Assembly: GCA_026545765.1 (NCBI GenBank)
Contig: JAIFAC010000047.1
Span: 62,001-126,000 of the forward strand
Direction of reading: 5' to 3'
Source: Plantago major
Taxonomy: Eukaryota; Streptophyta; Magnoliopsida; Lamiales; Plantaginaceae
DNA length: 64,000 nt
Shown here: piece by piece, positions 23,315 to 34,280 of the stretch
How positions within the stretch are numbered: position 1 is the stretch's first letter
Layout: every line of letters starts with the position of its first letter
The notes under the pieces: generated by a model
What the model saw: the letters and a program-made list of their open reading frames with translations, nothing else
Database searches by the model: none
What the model was told of the DNA's origin: nothing
Position numbers and translations under genes: made by a program

Positions 23315-23950
23315 ACAACAAAACACCAGCAAAATATCAAAACCGATCCATGACTATCAAAACACTAGTAACATGGCTTTAACCACACCTAAGCAACACC
23401 TATACCAACCAGCCAATTAACAAAGACCAAACGACGGAAACAACCAGCATTTGTATAATGTAATCCATGAACTTTGTGTGAAATAAAGTTTGCATATGAT
23501 GAGAAGATAACAAACATTTTCATATTAGCACAACAAAACACCAGCAAAACACCAAAACTGGTCCATGACTATCAAAACACTAGCAACAGGGCCTTACCAC
23601 ACCTAAGCAACACCTATACCAACCAACCAATTAACAAAGACCAAATGGAAACAACTAGCACTTGTATAATGTAATCCATGACCTTTGTGTGAAATAAAGT
23701 TTGCATATGATGAGAAGATAACAAACATTTTCATATTAGTACAGCAAAACACTAGCAAAATATCAAAACCAGTCCATGACTATAAAACACTAGCAACAGG
23801 GCCTTAACCACACCTAAGCAACACCTATACCAACCAACCATTTAACAAAGACCAAACGGAAACAACCAACACTTGTATAATGTAATCCATTACCTTTGTG
23901 TGAAATAAAGTTTGCATATGATGAGAAGATAACAAACATTTTCATATTAA
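23315..23950. repeat. Tandem repeat, three units of about 212 bp
   Basis: Units start at 23315, 23530 and 23741 with ACAACAAAACACCAGC or a close variant, and each ends in ACAAACATTTTCATATTA. They are roughly 95 percent alike by eye and non-coding. They sit in the intron between exons b and c of the CACTA gene, directly beside the donor of exon b. Confidence 0.92.
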
Positions 23951-24140
23951 ATATACTTACTTTAATCTTTGCTGACTTCTCATCCACAGGAACACCATTC
24001 TTACATTGCATCTTCTAGAACACATCAAAGGCGTTTGACATTTCACCCCCCTGCTTCCTTTGTCTATATACAGACACAAAATCATAGTGGATTTGAATAA
24101 GTCATAGTAGATACACAATTATATTTTTCAATATTCTAAA

Positions 24141-25020
24141 TGTTGATACGGACATGTGTCCAATCCGTTAAGGGCGCCATAGAGCGTGTCCTAAAGCGCA
24201 TCAAGGTTGGAATAGCCAATTCAGTACTAGTCCGACCTCCAAATGGTCCGACCTAAACTTACAAGTCAACACACCTTCTCAGCTGGGTCTGACCAAGCTA
24301 GGTGTACAACTTTCGAACCTGACAAAAGGTCACATGGTCTTCCCAAGTGCCACAAACTGTCAGTCCTAGGATGCCAAACGGACCGTACGAGAGAATCTTG
24401 GACGCCACCATCACATTAAGACCAAACATATATAACAGAACCACTGAGATACTTCCGTGAAACTTTTGGTTCGGACACCCAGAGTTACCTAAGGGCAGAT
24501 CAACCAAGCAGACAGATCTGTCCGAGGGACTGACACGGACCCAACAGGCGGAACAATACTCTCATAGGGGAAAGGTCCAAACTACCCTCCCAGGCACACT
24601 GATTGGTATTGGACTACTGGTCACTATTGGGTTGTGGGCCAAAGGTAGCATTGGTGTCCAAATCTGAAGCATACACTTGGCACCATCTTATGAGGCACTT
24701 CATAAGATATGGTCTTTATAAATATAGCACAAGGTCCAAGACCTTAAGGTAAGTCATAATTCCTAAGTGACAAATCTACAAGTCATAAGTTTTATTGATA
24801 TCCTAACCTTCCTCATAACTATTACATTGAGAGCCCCCAACTCTCTCTTGAGTAAAGTCTCTTACCGGATTGACATCTGTGATCCGCAACCCTAAACCCC
24901 AGGTCATTTCGGTACTCCGGCTCGGGACAGTACTACCGGACTTCAAGCGGGAGGCAGGTCTTAGACTAGGTTGCTTGTAATAGTTTAGTTAGTTAGTGTT
25001 CGAGGTGTTACCCTTCAACA
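24141..25020 (+). repeat. 5' LTR of the second Tat Gypsy
   Basis: It begins TGTTGATACGGACATGTGTC and ends CTTCAACA, directly before TTTTGGCACC. The ends are identical in form to the first Tat element (TGTTGA...TCAACA). The interior shares short blocks with it, such as the ACACTTGGC segment, but is mostly diverged. Confidence 0.9.
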
Positions 25021-25023
25021 TTT

Positions 25024-25040
25024 TGGCACCGTCTGTGGGA
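25024..25040 (+). other. Primer binding site of the second Tat Gypsy
   Basis: TGGCACCGTCTGTGGGA differs by one base from the PBS of the first Tat Gypsy and of the Tork-like Copia. Confidence 0.7.
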
Positions 25041-25075
25041 AACGATACAAAAGGTTTCGTGTCTGAGTTAGGCTG

Positions 25076-25385
25076 ATGGCATGAACAAGACGGACAACAC
25101 GGACTAGTACTGCAGGCGTTGGGACTCCACCCCCACGCCCACGTGGACATCCGCCCAACCGGGGACGAAGAGCCACTGTGGCTGAAAGAAATGCTGGAGG
25201 GAGATATCCGAGCGATGGTCACACAACGAGCTCATCCTCCGATGAGGGAAGAGACATTCTACCCAGGGGAATCCGTAATACTCCTGAGAACACTGTACCT
25301 GGGAACCATGGGGAAGGGGTCGTACGAGTTTCTCCGGCAGAAGCTCAATGCCCCACTACAGTCAGCGATTTACTATGCCGATGGC
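25076..25385 (+). pseudogene. gag N-terminal remnant of the second Tat Gypsy
   Basis: The ATG lies at the same distance from the PBS as in the first element, but codon 3 is TGA. A later frame reads YPSDGHTTSSSSDEGRD, matching DYPSDGHTASLSSDEERA of the intact gag. Homology ends near 25380, where the sequence passes straight into the 3' end of the antisense gene. Confidence 0.75.
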
Positions 25386-28300
25386 GGATGAAAACCCGTC
25401 AGCGGAAGCATCGGACTTGTCCGCCATGAAAAACTTGCAGGAGTCCGACTTCATAAAGTCTCGGACAGCCTCAAGGCGGGCAAATTGGAGGTCCTCGAGG
25501 AGCGCATCCTTTGAGTCCAGGAATGCCTTCATCGACTTATCAATTTAAGTTCTCTTGCCACTCCATGTCCGACTTTACCTCCTGCCAGCTAGCCTTCAAC
25601 TTATCAACAAGCGTATCCTTCTCTTTCAGCTGGGCTTCCGCCAATTTGACCTTCTCCGCCTCCTCCGCCGCTGTGGCCAAAGCCTTATGCAGGTCCTCTT
25701 CAATAGTGGCCCGCTCACTAGCCTTCCACTGCAAAGCCTTGATGAAGCATCTGAGCTACAGGAAGTCCGCATAGATACAATTTATATTTCTATCATATTG
25801 AGAGAATGGAAAAGAAAACATGGATAAGCTACTTACCCTCTGATACAACTCATGGAGCTCTCCGACCCACTCAACTTCAGGGAGTCCGCGAGCCCGATCA
25901 TATTCCGCATTGAGAGCAGCTTGGTCAGATTGCAGAATAGCGGACAAATGTTGCCTCTTCGCTGCAAGAGAGGCATCCGAGGTTGCTCCCCTCTTCCACC
26001 CCAAGGTAATAGCATCCCGCATCAACACATCCCACTGAGGCGCGGATGCAGGAGAAGCCGAAGGCTTCGATGCAGTGGTGCTGCGGGTTGCAGGACCTTT
26101 TCCTTTGTCAGGCACCACCAAGACTTGCGGATATTCACCCGCCTTATTCCGCCTTTCCTCCTCCGCAGCAAACAACGCCGCATTTTTGGGTCCGCCATGG
26201 GCAAACCCGCGGAAGTATCAATAATTCTGGCCCTTTGGCGAGTGGCGAGCTCGAGGGCTTGTTGCTCCCTCTGCTGCTTCTTCTTTTCTCGGAGGGTTGA
26301 CATGATATAATCAAACCAGTGAGCTACAAAACAAAATAAAAGTGTCATATATGGATACATAAAGGGAGAATAACAAGAATCTCGGAAATGAAAATTCAAG
26401 GCAGCGCATTCAAAAGAAGAGAAAGCACAAATCCTAAGTTGAAGATCCTTACTGAAGTCAGTCTTTCCCCCAACCTCGACCACATAAGTCAACCCGCACA
26501 AGTATGGCAGCGGTTGACAGATTAATCCGTGGAACGGATAAGTTGGTGGGTTGTTTTTCTTGTGGATCTCCGTCACCCACGGAGACACGTTCTTCGGGAG
26601 AGGGGGCCAGTCCGGGATACTCTCCCTTAGAAATTTCTTGGGCATCCCCCACTGCTCTCGTCTCCTTGCGGACTCCCCAGGCTTCAAGGCCATCCGCACA
26701 AAAACATACTTTTCCCACCATTTCGATCCTAGTGAGGAAATGGGATCGGAAATGAAGTTGTATGGTTTCCTATTTACAAAAGTATAAAAAAGGGGATTCC
26801 CCGGACTGAAGGTGACATTAAGGAGCTGCCTGAAGTTTTCAAAATTCACAGACTGCCCCTTCTTCGCACAAAAAACTGCGAAACAAATTAAGTTTCCCAA
26901 GGACTTGGAAATAACCTGGCTCGGACCTATACCAATATGGTTCAAGATGTGCTTCAGCTCAGACGCAATAGGGATCTTCCACCCACAAGCAAAGGCCACT
27001 TCGTGCACATACATGTATCCAGCGGACGGATTGTAAAAGGCATGCTCGGGCTCTGGAACCATAATTCCAACGGACTCCGGAATCTCCCACTTCCGCCTCC
27101 ACTCAGGAATGTCTTCAGGTTTTACTTTGGACGGACATGTGGGAAGCAAACAATCTGCGTTCAATTCTCCATATTCGTCCGCTATCACAATGGCGGACGC
27201 AGGATGAGGGAATTTGATTAATGCGACCTTAGCCCACGACCCTCAATCAGCGGAAGGTTGGATTGAGCGGACACCCCAAGATGCAGCACAAATCGACGCC
27301 AAGCACGTCTCCGCGGGCGAGCAGCTTCAGAGGCTTCCTCCTCCTCCTCCTCCTCCTCCTCCTCCTCATCAGCATCCTCCTCTTCCTCACCATCTTCCTC
27401 TTCCTCTTCTCCGCCTTCGGGTCTCCTGGACGTATTTGGGTTGGATGGACCTGTCTCCGGCACAACACGGTCCTCCTCACCAGCCTCAAACATCTCCACA
27501 TCATCTGCCTCACGACCAGAGTCGCCTTCCTGCTCTATCCGAGGCAGACTTCTACCAGTTGATATGCCACCACTACCGATGGTCCAAAATCGAACTCGCA
27601 CTCTCGTACTCACAACGTTTCCTTGGCCACTCGCTCCATCATTCTGAGCAGCAACAGTGCCACGAGTCCCTCGCCTAGCATCTGAATCACCGGATGACAC
27701 GACCTCCACAACATCCGCCCTTTGTACCTCCGCAGGAAGGATGTTTTTCGGGAACTCAAACCCCGGATCGACTGACTCGGATGAGGCTGCTGTACCAGAT
27801 TCGGATCCTTGGGACATCCTGTCATCGTAGTCAAGGACTTCGTGCTGATTCTGACTATCACTCCCGGACATCCTAGGGCACAAGGAAACAGGTCAGAAAT
27901 GATGATTGTGATTGTCCGAGAGTTCGTTTCGGTATCTTATTAGGTCCAATGGTCCGAGGAAGCACTACTTTATCAGATCTTCTATATGGAACACAGTCTC
28001 ATAAACACTATGGGCACTAAGTTTGGCACACAAAGACGTGCCATTGGCACTATTATCTACCCTACATGGCACAATAATAGGAACAACTTACAAAAGTCTA
28101 TGTGCCAATCGGCACCAAAATATCACCAAACAGGCATGTATTCCAATTTTTGTGCATATGAAACATACTATACAAGTCAGTTCAAAAAGTTGCTACTGAG
28201 GGAAATTAGCAGAACACAGCATACAGGAAGAGTCTTCCGACTAAGTATACTACAGGAGTCTACCACATGCAACATATGAAACCACGGAATCAACAGACAA

Positions 28301-28480
28301 ACATCCAGACAAGTTAGAAGCATACAAGCATTAAGCGAGCATCTCATAGAAAAGGAAAATTCAGGGAGAATCGAGGCATACTTACTTGATAAAGTTGATT
28401 TCCTAAGTTTGGACGGATGTCGAAGCCTTGCTAGCTCTCCGAGAGCACAGATCTCAGCTGGAAAGTACAAGATTTTGCGA
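25379..28480 (-). pseudogene. Antisense accessory gene of the second Tat Gypsy
   Basis: It has the same architecture as 15742-19147. A 5' UTR exon ends at donor CAA|GTAAGT (28386), and an acceptor CCCTAG precedes the ATG at 27871 (MSGSDSQN). A Glu/Asp/Arg-rich tract follows (27300-27420), then the domain with AFYNPSAGY, a-x-Q-type spacing and GLICQPLPYL. A phase-1 intron lies at 26324-26452. MSTLREKKKQQ opens the next exon. A phase-0 intron at 25756-25836 precedes the coiled coil, and VRDFMKSDSCKF lies near the end. Frameshifts near 27215 and 25540 break it. Its promoter region is not preserved. Confidence 0.75.
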
Positions 28481-28847
28481 ATTTTGACTGCTCGGATAGA
28501 GACAATAGTAGGGAAATTAGTAGTGAAGACTTACCATATTCTCAACATGAGCAATAGTAGGGATAGAGCCCCCAAGATGAACTGCCATTCCAGATCCTTC
28601 TCCATTGACCTCTGTACGCCGGTTTTGGCTCATTTGCTTGCTTAGCACCTTAAACTCATCTGATTCCCACCAGTTACGCCACTGAGCAAACTTCTCTTCA
28701 CTTAAACCTTCAGCCCTTCTTTTGGATGTGGTGTAGACCTTATAAAACCGATTCATCAATCTTGAATATTGCTTGGCAGTGTGGATCTTCCATGCCTTGT
28801 AAAACTCCTCATCTCGTGATTCATCCCATATATAATGTTTCTAGAAA

Positions 28848-28861
28848 ACACACACACACAC

Positions 28862-28896
<35 letters not shown>
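28848..28896. repeat. (CA)n-(TA)n microsatellite
   Basis: A short CA run is followed by about 32 bp of TA repeats, in the CACTA intron just upstream of exon a. The Helitron CTAG terminus abuts it, consistent with Helitron insertion at an A-T dinucleotide. Confidence 0.9.
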
Positions 28897-28897
<1 letters not shown>

Positions 28898-28909
28898 TAG
28901 AAATGGTAC

Positions 28910-28927
28910 ACCGCGCTAAAGCGCGGT
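28910..28927 (-). other. Terminal hairpin of Helitron A
   Basis: It is a perfect 8-bp GC-rich stem with a 2-base loop, nine bases from the CTAG end. This matches the subterminal hairpin that acts as the rolling-circle stop signal in Helitrons. Confidence 0.8.
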
Positions 28928-28930
28928 GCC

Positions 28931-30105
28931 CATTATTCTGCTAATACTGTGCTGATGTGAACGATGTGTGGAAGCGTTTCTTGCACAAAATTAGTACTAC
29001 ATTTGTCCACATATAAAAGTTCTATTGTGGTTTTGCAATAGTCTCATGAACTACATCTTAGTTGGAAAATAACATCCTTGGAATCGCAAATAAAGTTATT
29101 TCGAGTCCTCTATTATTTTTAATAATTTTTCAAAAATTGATGGGTGATGGTAAATTAAGAGTAACTCTTTAATATTGAGAATGCCCGTATTTGTTCTATT
29201 TAACACTCCTTAATATAAAAATGATCTCAATATAAAAAAAAGTTGGTCTTGATTTAGTGTCATTCAAGAATGTTGAAAGGTATATTTATTGTAAACAATA
29301 GAACACTAAGTCTTCAGAGAGAGACTCTTTAGATAAAGTACCTAAAAACGGATATATATTGTCAAAAAAATCATCGATACTATTAATAAAAATGCCTCTT
29401 TTAAATGTTAATGAAGTGTATCTTTCGTGTATATAGAAAAACACCAATGCTGATAACAATTATATTTTGCTTAATATTATTAATTATTTTTTTTGACAAC
29501 ATAAGTCGTCCCTAGTTAATTTATACAAATAACTTTACTCAGGAAACTTACTCACAATAGAATAGGTTATTAATATGATATTCCGTCGTGATTAACCATT
29601 GGTGTATGATTTTGACCTCCAACTTGAAGATCGAAATTCATTTACAGACTTAATTAATTTTCTCATATTTTTTGCAAATAATTGTGCTAGGATGAATATA
29701 TAACATGTTATAACTAAGTTTGATTACGTGACAAAATCATTTGCAGACATAGAAAATAGATAAAATATTAACATTATAATTTTCGGGAAAAAAGAAAAAC
29801 TTAACCTCTAGCAAAACTCCTCTTGTGGGGACAAACTTACGAGTTGCGACAAAGTCACAAAGATTACCAACCGGCATTTTCGTTTTCTGAGAAAGAAAGT
29901 GAGTACCATTCATTCAATATGCCAAAATATAATTGGCCGTAAGTTAATATTTACAGCTAAGAAACCAAGATAAAAATCAACATAGTGAAGTACTTGATCA
30001 ATCACTCTTACAGTCGACTTCAACACTTTACCTTCACAGTTATTATGCTCAATTGCTCATATAGTACACTCTCAAACAAATCGTGTTTCTGGCAAGCCTC
30101 ATCTA
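28931..30105. other. Helitron A non-coding part
   Basis: AT-rich sequence between the terminal hairpin and the RNase H-like fragment. I see no exon, RNA gene or tandem repeat in it. Confidence 0.5.
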
Positions 30106-31030
30106 TTAAATTTCTAGTGGCATGAAGTCAACCAGCTTAATGGCTAAATCGACCCCAACCATTGCTTCCCTGCCCCCTGCAATTTCCGCATCTTGTATAG
30201 ATGGCATTCTTCTCCTTTGCCATGGTAATACTAATTCAATGCTATTCCTTGCCAGTATCCCAAGACCATCGGAGTTCGTACGGGTGAATATAGAAATATC
30301 CACATTTATCTTCACTCGGTCAATCCAGTGAGATGTCCCCTTCCGTTCAGGCGGGCATGGATCACCAAACTGAAATTGAGCCAACAGGAAACATTGTAAG
30401 AAATCGATGCCAAATGCAATAAACTCCACAGGGATAAAAAGCCACCTCTCCATTAATAACTCTGTTGAGTTTTCTCCATAAACACCAACAAAAAACAACA
30501 AACCTAGCCTTTAGAAAAAATTCTGAAGCATAATTAGCTTCACATTAAATCACTTGTCTCTTAAATCCATACGGACCCCAAAACAACAGGACATAGTGAA
30601 AATTTCCAGAACATGTAAATTTGAGCCTCCATATAAAATTCCAACTTTGCGAAACAAGTTAACTTTCAAAGCATTGGAAATAAAACTTCTAAATGGAACT
30701 TTTTTTTTGTTGAGAATAAAGCCTTGATTATAATAGAAGAAACATGCAAGAGAATCAGATCCCTCACAGAGTCACAGGTAACATCAAAGCCTGTAGATAG
30801 CTTCTGAGCAACCTGCATTTCCATCTCCCTAATACCTTGAATCTCAAACAGATAAAAGGCTTCTATTTGATTTAATTTCTTTAGTGAATGCACCAGCATG
30901 TGATAAGCACGCTGCACACAGTGCCTTTATTACAGTCAGGCAGTCAACTTCCAAAACTCATTGTTGCAGCCCTTCACGATAGCTAAATCCACTCCACATA
31001 TGCACTCCCTTATAGCGTCGGAGCATGTTT
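30106..31030 (-). pseudogene. Captured fragment resembling the plant RNase H-like (RVT_3) family
   Basis: The frame from about 30460 to 30106 contains KINVDISIF, then GLGILARNS and an Ala/Glu segment (DAEIAGGREAMVGVDLAI). The spacing fits the N-terminal half of RVT_3-type RNase H proteins (KxNxD...GxGxxxR...AE...A). A second block, about 31010-30900, holds LEVDCLTVIKAL, which fits the next acidic position of the fold. The two blocks are separated and partly out of frame. A Helitron-captured gene fragment or a LINE-derived RNase H relic are both possible. Confidence 0.5.
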
Positions 31031-33100
31031 TGCACAAACATTATAGAATCAGGAGGTTCGCAGCTTTATCGTGCACACCAACATAAGCAAACAAATTTAG
31101 CAAAACCTGAGGGAACCAAAGATTGGCATAAACTGGTGGATGGGGATTGTCAAAGTGCATGCATGTGCGCTTTCTTATAGCGTATGAGCAAGATAAAAAG
31201 CACCTTCATACTGGGGTTAATACTCTTCTGTATAGTCAAAGAAGTAAGACACATTAAGAGCAATGAAAGGGTGTGCCAACTAAAGCTTATCAAGCATGAG
31301 CAAAGCAAACCATATATGTCGCAATAACGTCAGAGATCAAGTGAAATATTCATGACAATAGCCATACACTCTCGTCGGCAGCTAAAAAATGCTTTAAAGA
31401 GGCATTGGCAAACACTCTTGTTGTTCTAATAAAGAGGGATAATACGACTATGTTCTTACATGAATGGCATGTAACTATAGAAGCAGAATGCACGCGGCTC
31501 CTGCCAAGCAGTTGAAACACCGTACCCATTTGTTTTGAATTTTGATAATCCACAAATTAAATAAGAAAATGTTAATCAATCGGGCTCGTTAATCAAACAT
31601 GTCGAAAAACATTTCAAAGTAGAATCGGTAATACATATAACTAACAAATGAACCCATGAAGGAAGAAGTAATCTCTGAACCTTCAGTGATTCAACACTCT
31701 GCACTATCCGCGAGAATATATCAGTCTGCACCATATGTGTTTGAAACATAAAACAAGCAATCATAAAATGATAATGCATTCTAATTCTAAAGATGTATTG
31801 GCCCAAGGCTTCACACAAAGTCGAATTCCCATGCCTTAAACTAAATATACTATGATCTTCTTTAAAATTGTTTTTGAACTGGCATTCTCATCCGTCATCA
31901 TAAAGATTCATCTTCTTGTTCAAAAAAAAAAAAAAAGGTAGCACACAAATAAAACCCAAATCAAAGGTCTGAAAATCAAATCGATTCAAGTATGGTTTCT
32001 TTCATCGGAGAGACGTATGACAGAGGGATAAAACAAACTGCTATTTAATTTGACCATGTTAACACCATAAGCTATGAAAAACAGTGCCAACTCATACAGA
32101 TATAGAGCATCAGCATCAAGCACCTGTGTGCGTGTCAATATATTTATTCGCCAGCAAGAAGATCAATTTAACACGTTTGACAGGGTATTAGAAGGAACCA
32201 AATGATATGTTATCATACTATCCGAAATAAAAATTCTCTTAAGCATTTCATCTATTGGTGTCATCCCTATTCCTCATACCCTAAAGAATTTCTCACCTCA
32301 ATCCTATACTTGACTAAAATTGAAGTAAACATACATCAGAGAACACAAACACCAACAACGAAAAGACTTGCTCAATCAAAATGTAGCTAAAACCTGAGAA
32401 GCTAATAAAAATAAAAAACAGAAGAGACATAGAGCGAGTAAAGCCAAACAAATGAATTCAGGTCTAGATAGAGAGAAGAGAAGACAATGAAATAAACCAA
32501 TGAAAATAAAGTTATACTCACCTTATGAGCAACTTATGATATACCTGAAGATGAAGAAGACGAATGAGAAGAGAGGATACGGCGATGCTTCATATGATTT
32601 AGGAATTGGCCAGGCAGAAACCACTTATAAGCAATCCAAAGCAAAGAGAGGCGCCGTTTGGAGAAGCAATGGCTTGGGAGAGGTGCGACGTTCCGTTTGA
32701 GGTGTGTGTGGAGACGGCTGAAGGGGTGTTGTGGCGACACGGTTGTTTGTGCGAGATGTTTGCGTTGTGACAGAGGAACGACGCTTAATGGTGAACCGAT
32801 GCGGTGATTACAGAAGAAGATAGCGGATGGGAAAAAGCGTTGGTAAAATTACAAAAGAAAATAACGATCAATATTGAGGCTTATTATATTGTTTTAATTT
32901 AAAATAGTAAGTAGATGATAAAAAGTAAGAGAGGTAATAGAAAAGTAACAAAGAAAATAGATAAAGTAGGAAATAGGGTGATAAAAAATTAATAAGTGAA
33001 GATAGTGGGTTTCCAAAAAAGAAAACGTTAAGCTTTAGAAAAACTCCCGAAATGGCAAAAGGTAAACATTTAAAAATAATAGAGGGAGTAATTACTATTA
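31031..33100. other. Helitron A central region, no clear gene
   Basis: About 2 kb with only short frames. The part near 32500-32740 is GC-richer and has a short minus-strand frame ending in a serine run. It might be a captured first exon with its upstream sequence, but I recognise no family. A-rich runs occur near 31922. Confidence 0.35.
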
Positions 33101-33309
33101 CATTACTATATAATACTACATTCATAACTCTATTAGAAAAACTACATGTATAATGGAATTACAAATAATTTGTTATGCATTCAGAAAAAACTAAAATATA
33201 TTATAAGAAACTAATAATAGAATGAAAATTAAATGAATTGTACAGGAGTTGCTTGTGAAATTCAAGAAAGTGCATGTTGAACTAAAGAGAATTTGAGTAA
33301 ATTAATTAC
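33101..33309 (+). repeat. Block shared with the last intron of the NLR gene
   Basis: About 209 bp, from CATTACTATATAAT to ATTAATTAC, matches 48194-48399 in the same orientation with a few substitutions and indels. The match stops exactly at the base where the NLR exon begins. In Helitron A the block lies near the 5' terminus. Confidence 0.9.
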
Positions 33310-33463
33310 TCTTACTTCCTTAATTCCAAAGATTTCTTTCCATTTTGATTTTGACCGATCAACTGTCTTCGACTTTAACCACGAATTACTCTTAAACTAC
33401 AATAGTAAATAATTTAATAAAATTATATATTCAAAATTTATTTCTTAAATTTTCATTATATGA

Positions 33464-33489
33464 CTAGTACTAACCCGTGGCGATACCAC
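33464..33489 (-). mobile_element. 3' terminus of a second Helitron (B)
   Basis: The minus strand reads hairpin GTGG-TATCG-CCAC, then GGGTTAGTA and CTAG followed by T, a canonical Helitron 3' end. Its body should extend rightward on this map. The T after CTAG is also the first base of Helitron A. Its 5' end could not be located. Candidates lie anywhere up to the NUP62 remnant. Confidence 0.6.
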
Positions 33490-33810
33490 TGTATAGTTTA
33501 TTTTTAATAATAAATAAAAATGGATGATAAAATAAATTAATCGAAAAAATAAGGTAGTCCTTCTTCATCCAATATTATATCATTGAGTGTTTATTTATGT
33601 TACTATAGAGAATGTATGAATAGGGTCATATCGTACCCGACCTGTTAATTAATAACAAATACATGTTTAAAAAAAAATTATATCCCTCAAGCTGAACCAA
33701 ATTAAAAGAAAGATACAACACAATCAATAGTAGATTTTCCAACAACCTCCATTTATGATATGGTCACCCCACCACACACAAAAAAAAAAAATACAAACAT
33801 AGCACACATG

Positions 33811-33905
<95 letters not shown>
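33811..33905. repeat. (TA)n microsatellite, about 95 bp
   Basis: Uninterrupted TA dinucleotides inside the presumed Helitron B. Long frames across it on both strands are artefacts. Confidence 0.95.
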
Positions 33906-33908
<3 letters not shown>

Positions 33909-34005
33909 TGATCCAACTCACATGGTATCGCCACCCCACCAAAGACACAAAAATTATTATCTATGAACATAATTTCACATAATACAGTTGTCCCCCCTCC
34001 CCCGG

Positions 34006-34270
34006 GCCCGTTATGGATGAAGAAAGTAGAAAGAAGATATAAGAGAGTTTCCCTGCCAGACCCCCTCGCAGCCCGTCATGGAGATCAAGAAAGACAGAAG
34101 AGAAGACATTTTTCCTGCCCAGAGAATATCCCCCTTAATCCCCCCCGGCTCGTTATGTTGATCAAGAAAGTAGAGAGAAGATCGAAGAGAGTTTCCCCAC
34201 CTAGAGAGTATCATATCCCCAGTCCCGTTATGAATCAAGAAAGTAGAGAGAAGATCGAAGAGAGTTTAAT
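34006..34270 (+). repeat. Degenerate tandem repeat, about 75-bp unit
   Basis: Four imperfect units share the core CGTTATG-N-GATCAAGAAAG, then TAGAGAGAAGATCGAAGAGA and GTTTCCC, with units near 34008, 34073, 34150 and 34224. They are non-coding and flanked by C-rich runs. Confidence 0.75.
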
Positions 34271-34280
34271 TATCCGCTAG

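Larger units (their letters stand above)
24141..28495 (+). mobile_element. Second Tat Gypsy, internally deleted, 3' end lost
   Basis: The 5' LTR, PBS and first codons of gag are followed directly by the antisense accessory gene. The rest of gag, all of pol and the minisatellite are gone. The right edge is placed at about 28495, because CACTA intron sequence with its GTAAGT donor resumes by 28534. No 3' LTR or partner of the left-flank CTAAA was found. It is related to, but clearly diverged from, the element at 6506-21127 (880-bp versus 946-bp LTR). Confidence 0.8.
22735..28840 (-). pseudogene. CACTA-associated Transposase_24-like gene, last three exons
   Basis: Exon a (28840-28535, 102 codons) is preceded by CTAG acceptor sequence and followed by GTAAGT. 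It encodes KHYIWD...FAQWRNWWESDEF and GGSGMAVHLGGSIPT-like sequence (here GEGSGMAVHLGGS), the Ptta/En/Spm signature. Exon b (24063-23961) encodes VPVDEKSAKIK. It has an extra G in a G6 run and a TAG. Exon c (23130-22735) encodes a coiled-coil tail with KKQRVLGLGSAAS and ends in TAG at 22735. Intron phases agree once the G-run shift is allowed for. The upstream catalytic exons are absent. The a-b intron carries the second Gypsy. The b-c intron carries the (AT)n run and three 212-bp repeats. Confidence 0.75.
22103..28896 (-). mobile_element. CACTA (En/Spm) transposon fragment, one end preserved
   Basis: The left end reads CACCACAAGGAAACAG at 22103, one transition away from the common CACTACAAGAAAA-type terminus, and it abruptly cuts the Copia gag. 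Subterminal repeats follow, then the last exons of a Transposase_24-like gene on the minus strand. A second Tat Gypsy occupies one intron. The right part is displaced or lost beyond the Helitron at 28897, and no opposite terminus was found. The assignment rests on the terminus, the subterminal repeats and the protein together. Confidence 0.65.
28897..33463 (-). mobile_element. Helitron A (non-autonomous)
   Basis: The minus-strand 3' end is canonical: hairpin ACCGCGCT-TT-AGCGCGGT, nine bases, then CTAG followed by T. The minus-strand 5' end starts TC at 33463 (TCATATAATG), directly touching the CTAG of another Helitron. There are no terminal inverted repeats or target duplication, as expected for rolling-circle elements. 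No RepHel protein is present. The cargo is an RNase H-like gene fragment and a block shared with the NLR intron. The 5' end is inferred from the junction only. Confidence 0.7.

Noticed and set aside
23315-23950. Regular repeats considered as a CRISPR-like array
   Set aside because: Contiguous 212-bp units without unique spacers in a plant transposon intron: an ordinary tandem repeat.
27300-27420. CTC-rich run coding Leu- or Pro-rich frames on the plus strand
   Set aside because: On the minus strand it is the Glu/Asp/Arg-rich part of the antisense accessory gene, so the plus-strand frames are shadows.
33760-33970. Frames through the (TA)n run
   Set aside because: Alternating Tyr-Ile from a dinucleotide repeat, not a gene. 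The same applies to 22926-23332 and 28864-28896.
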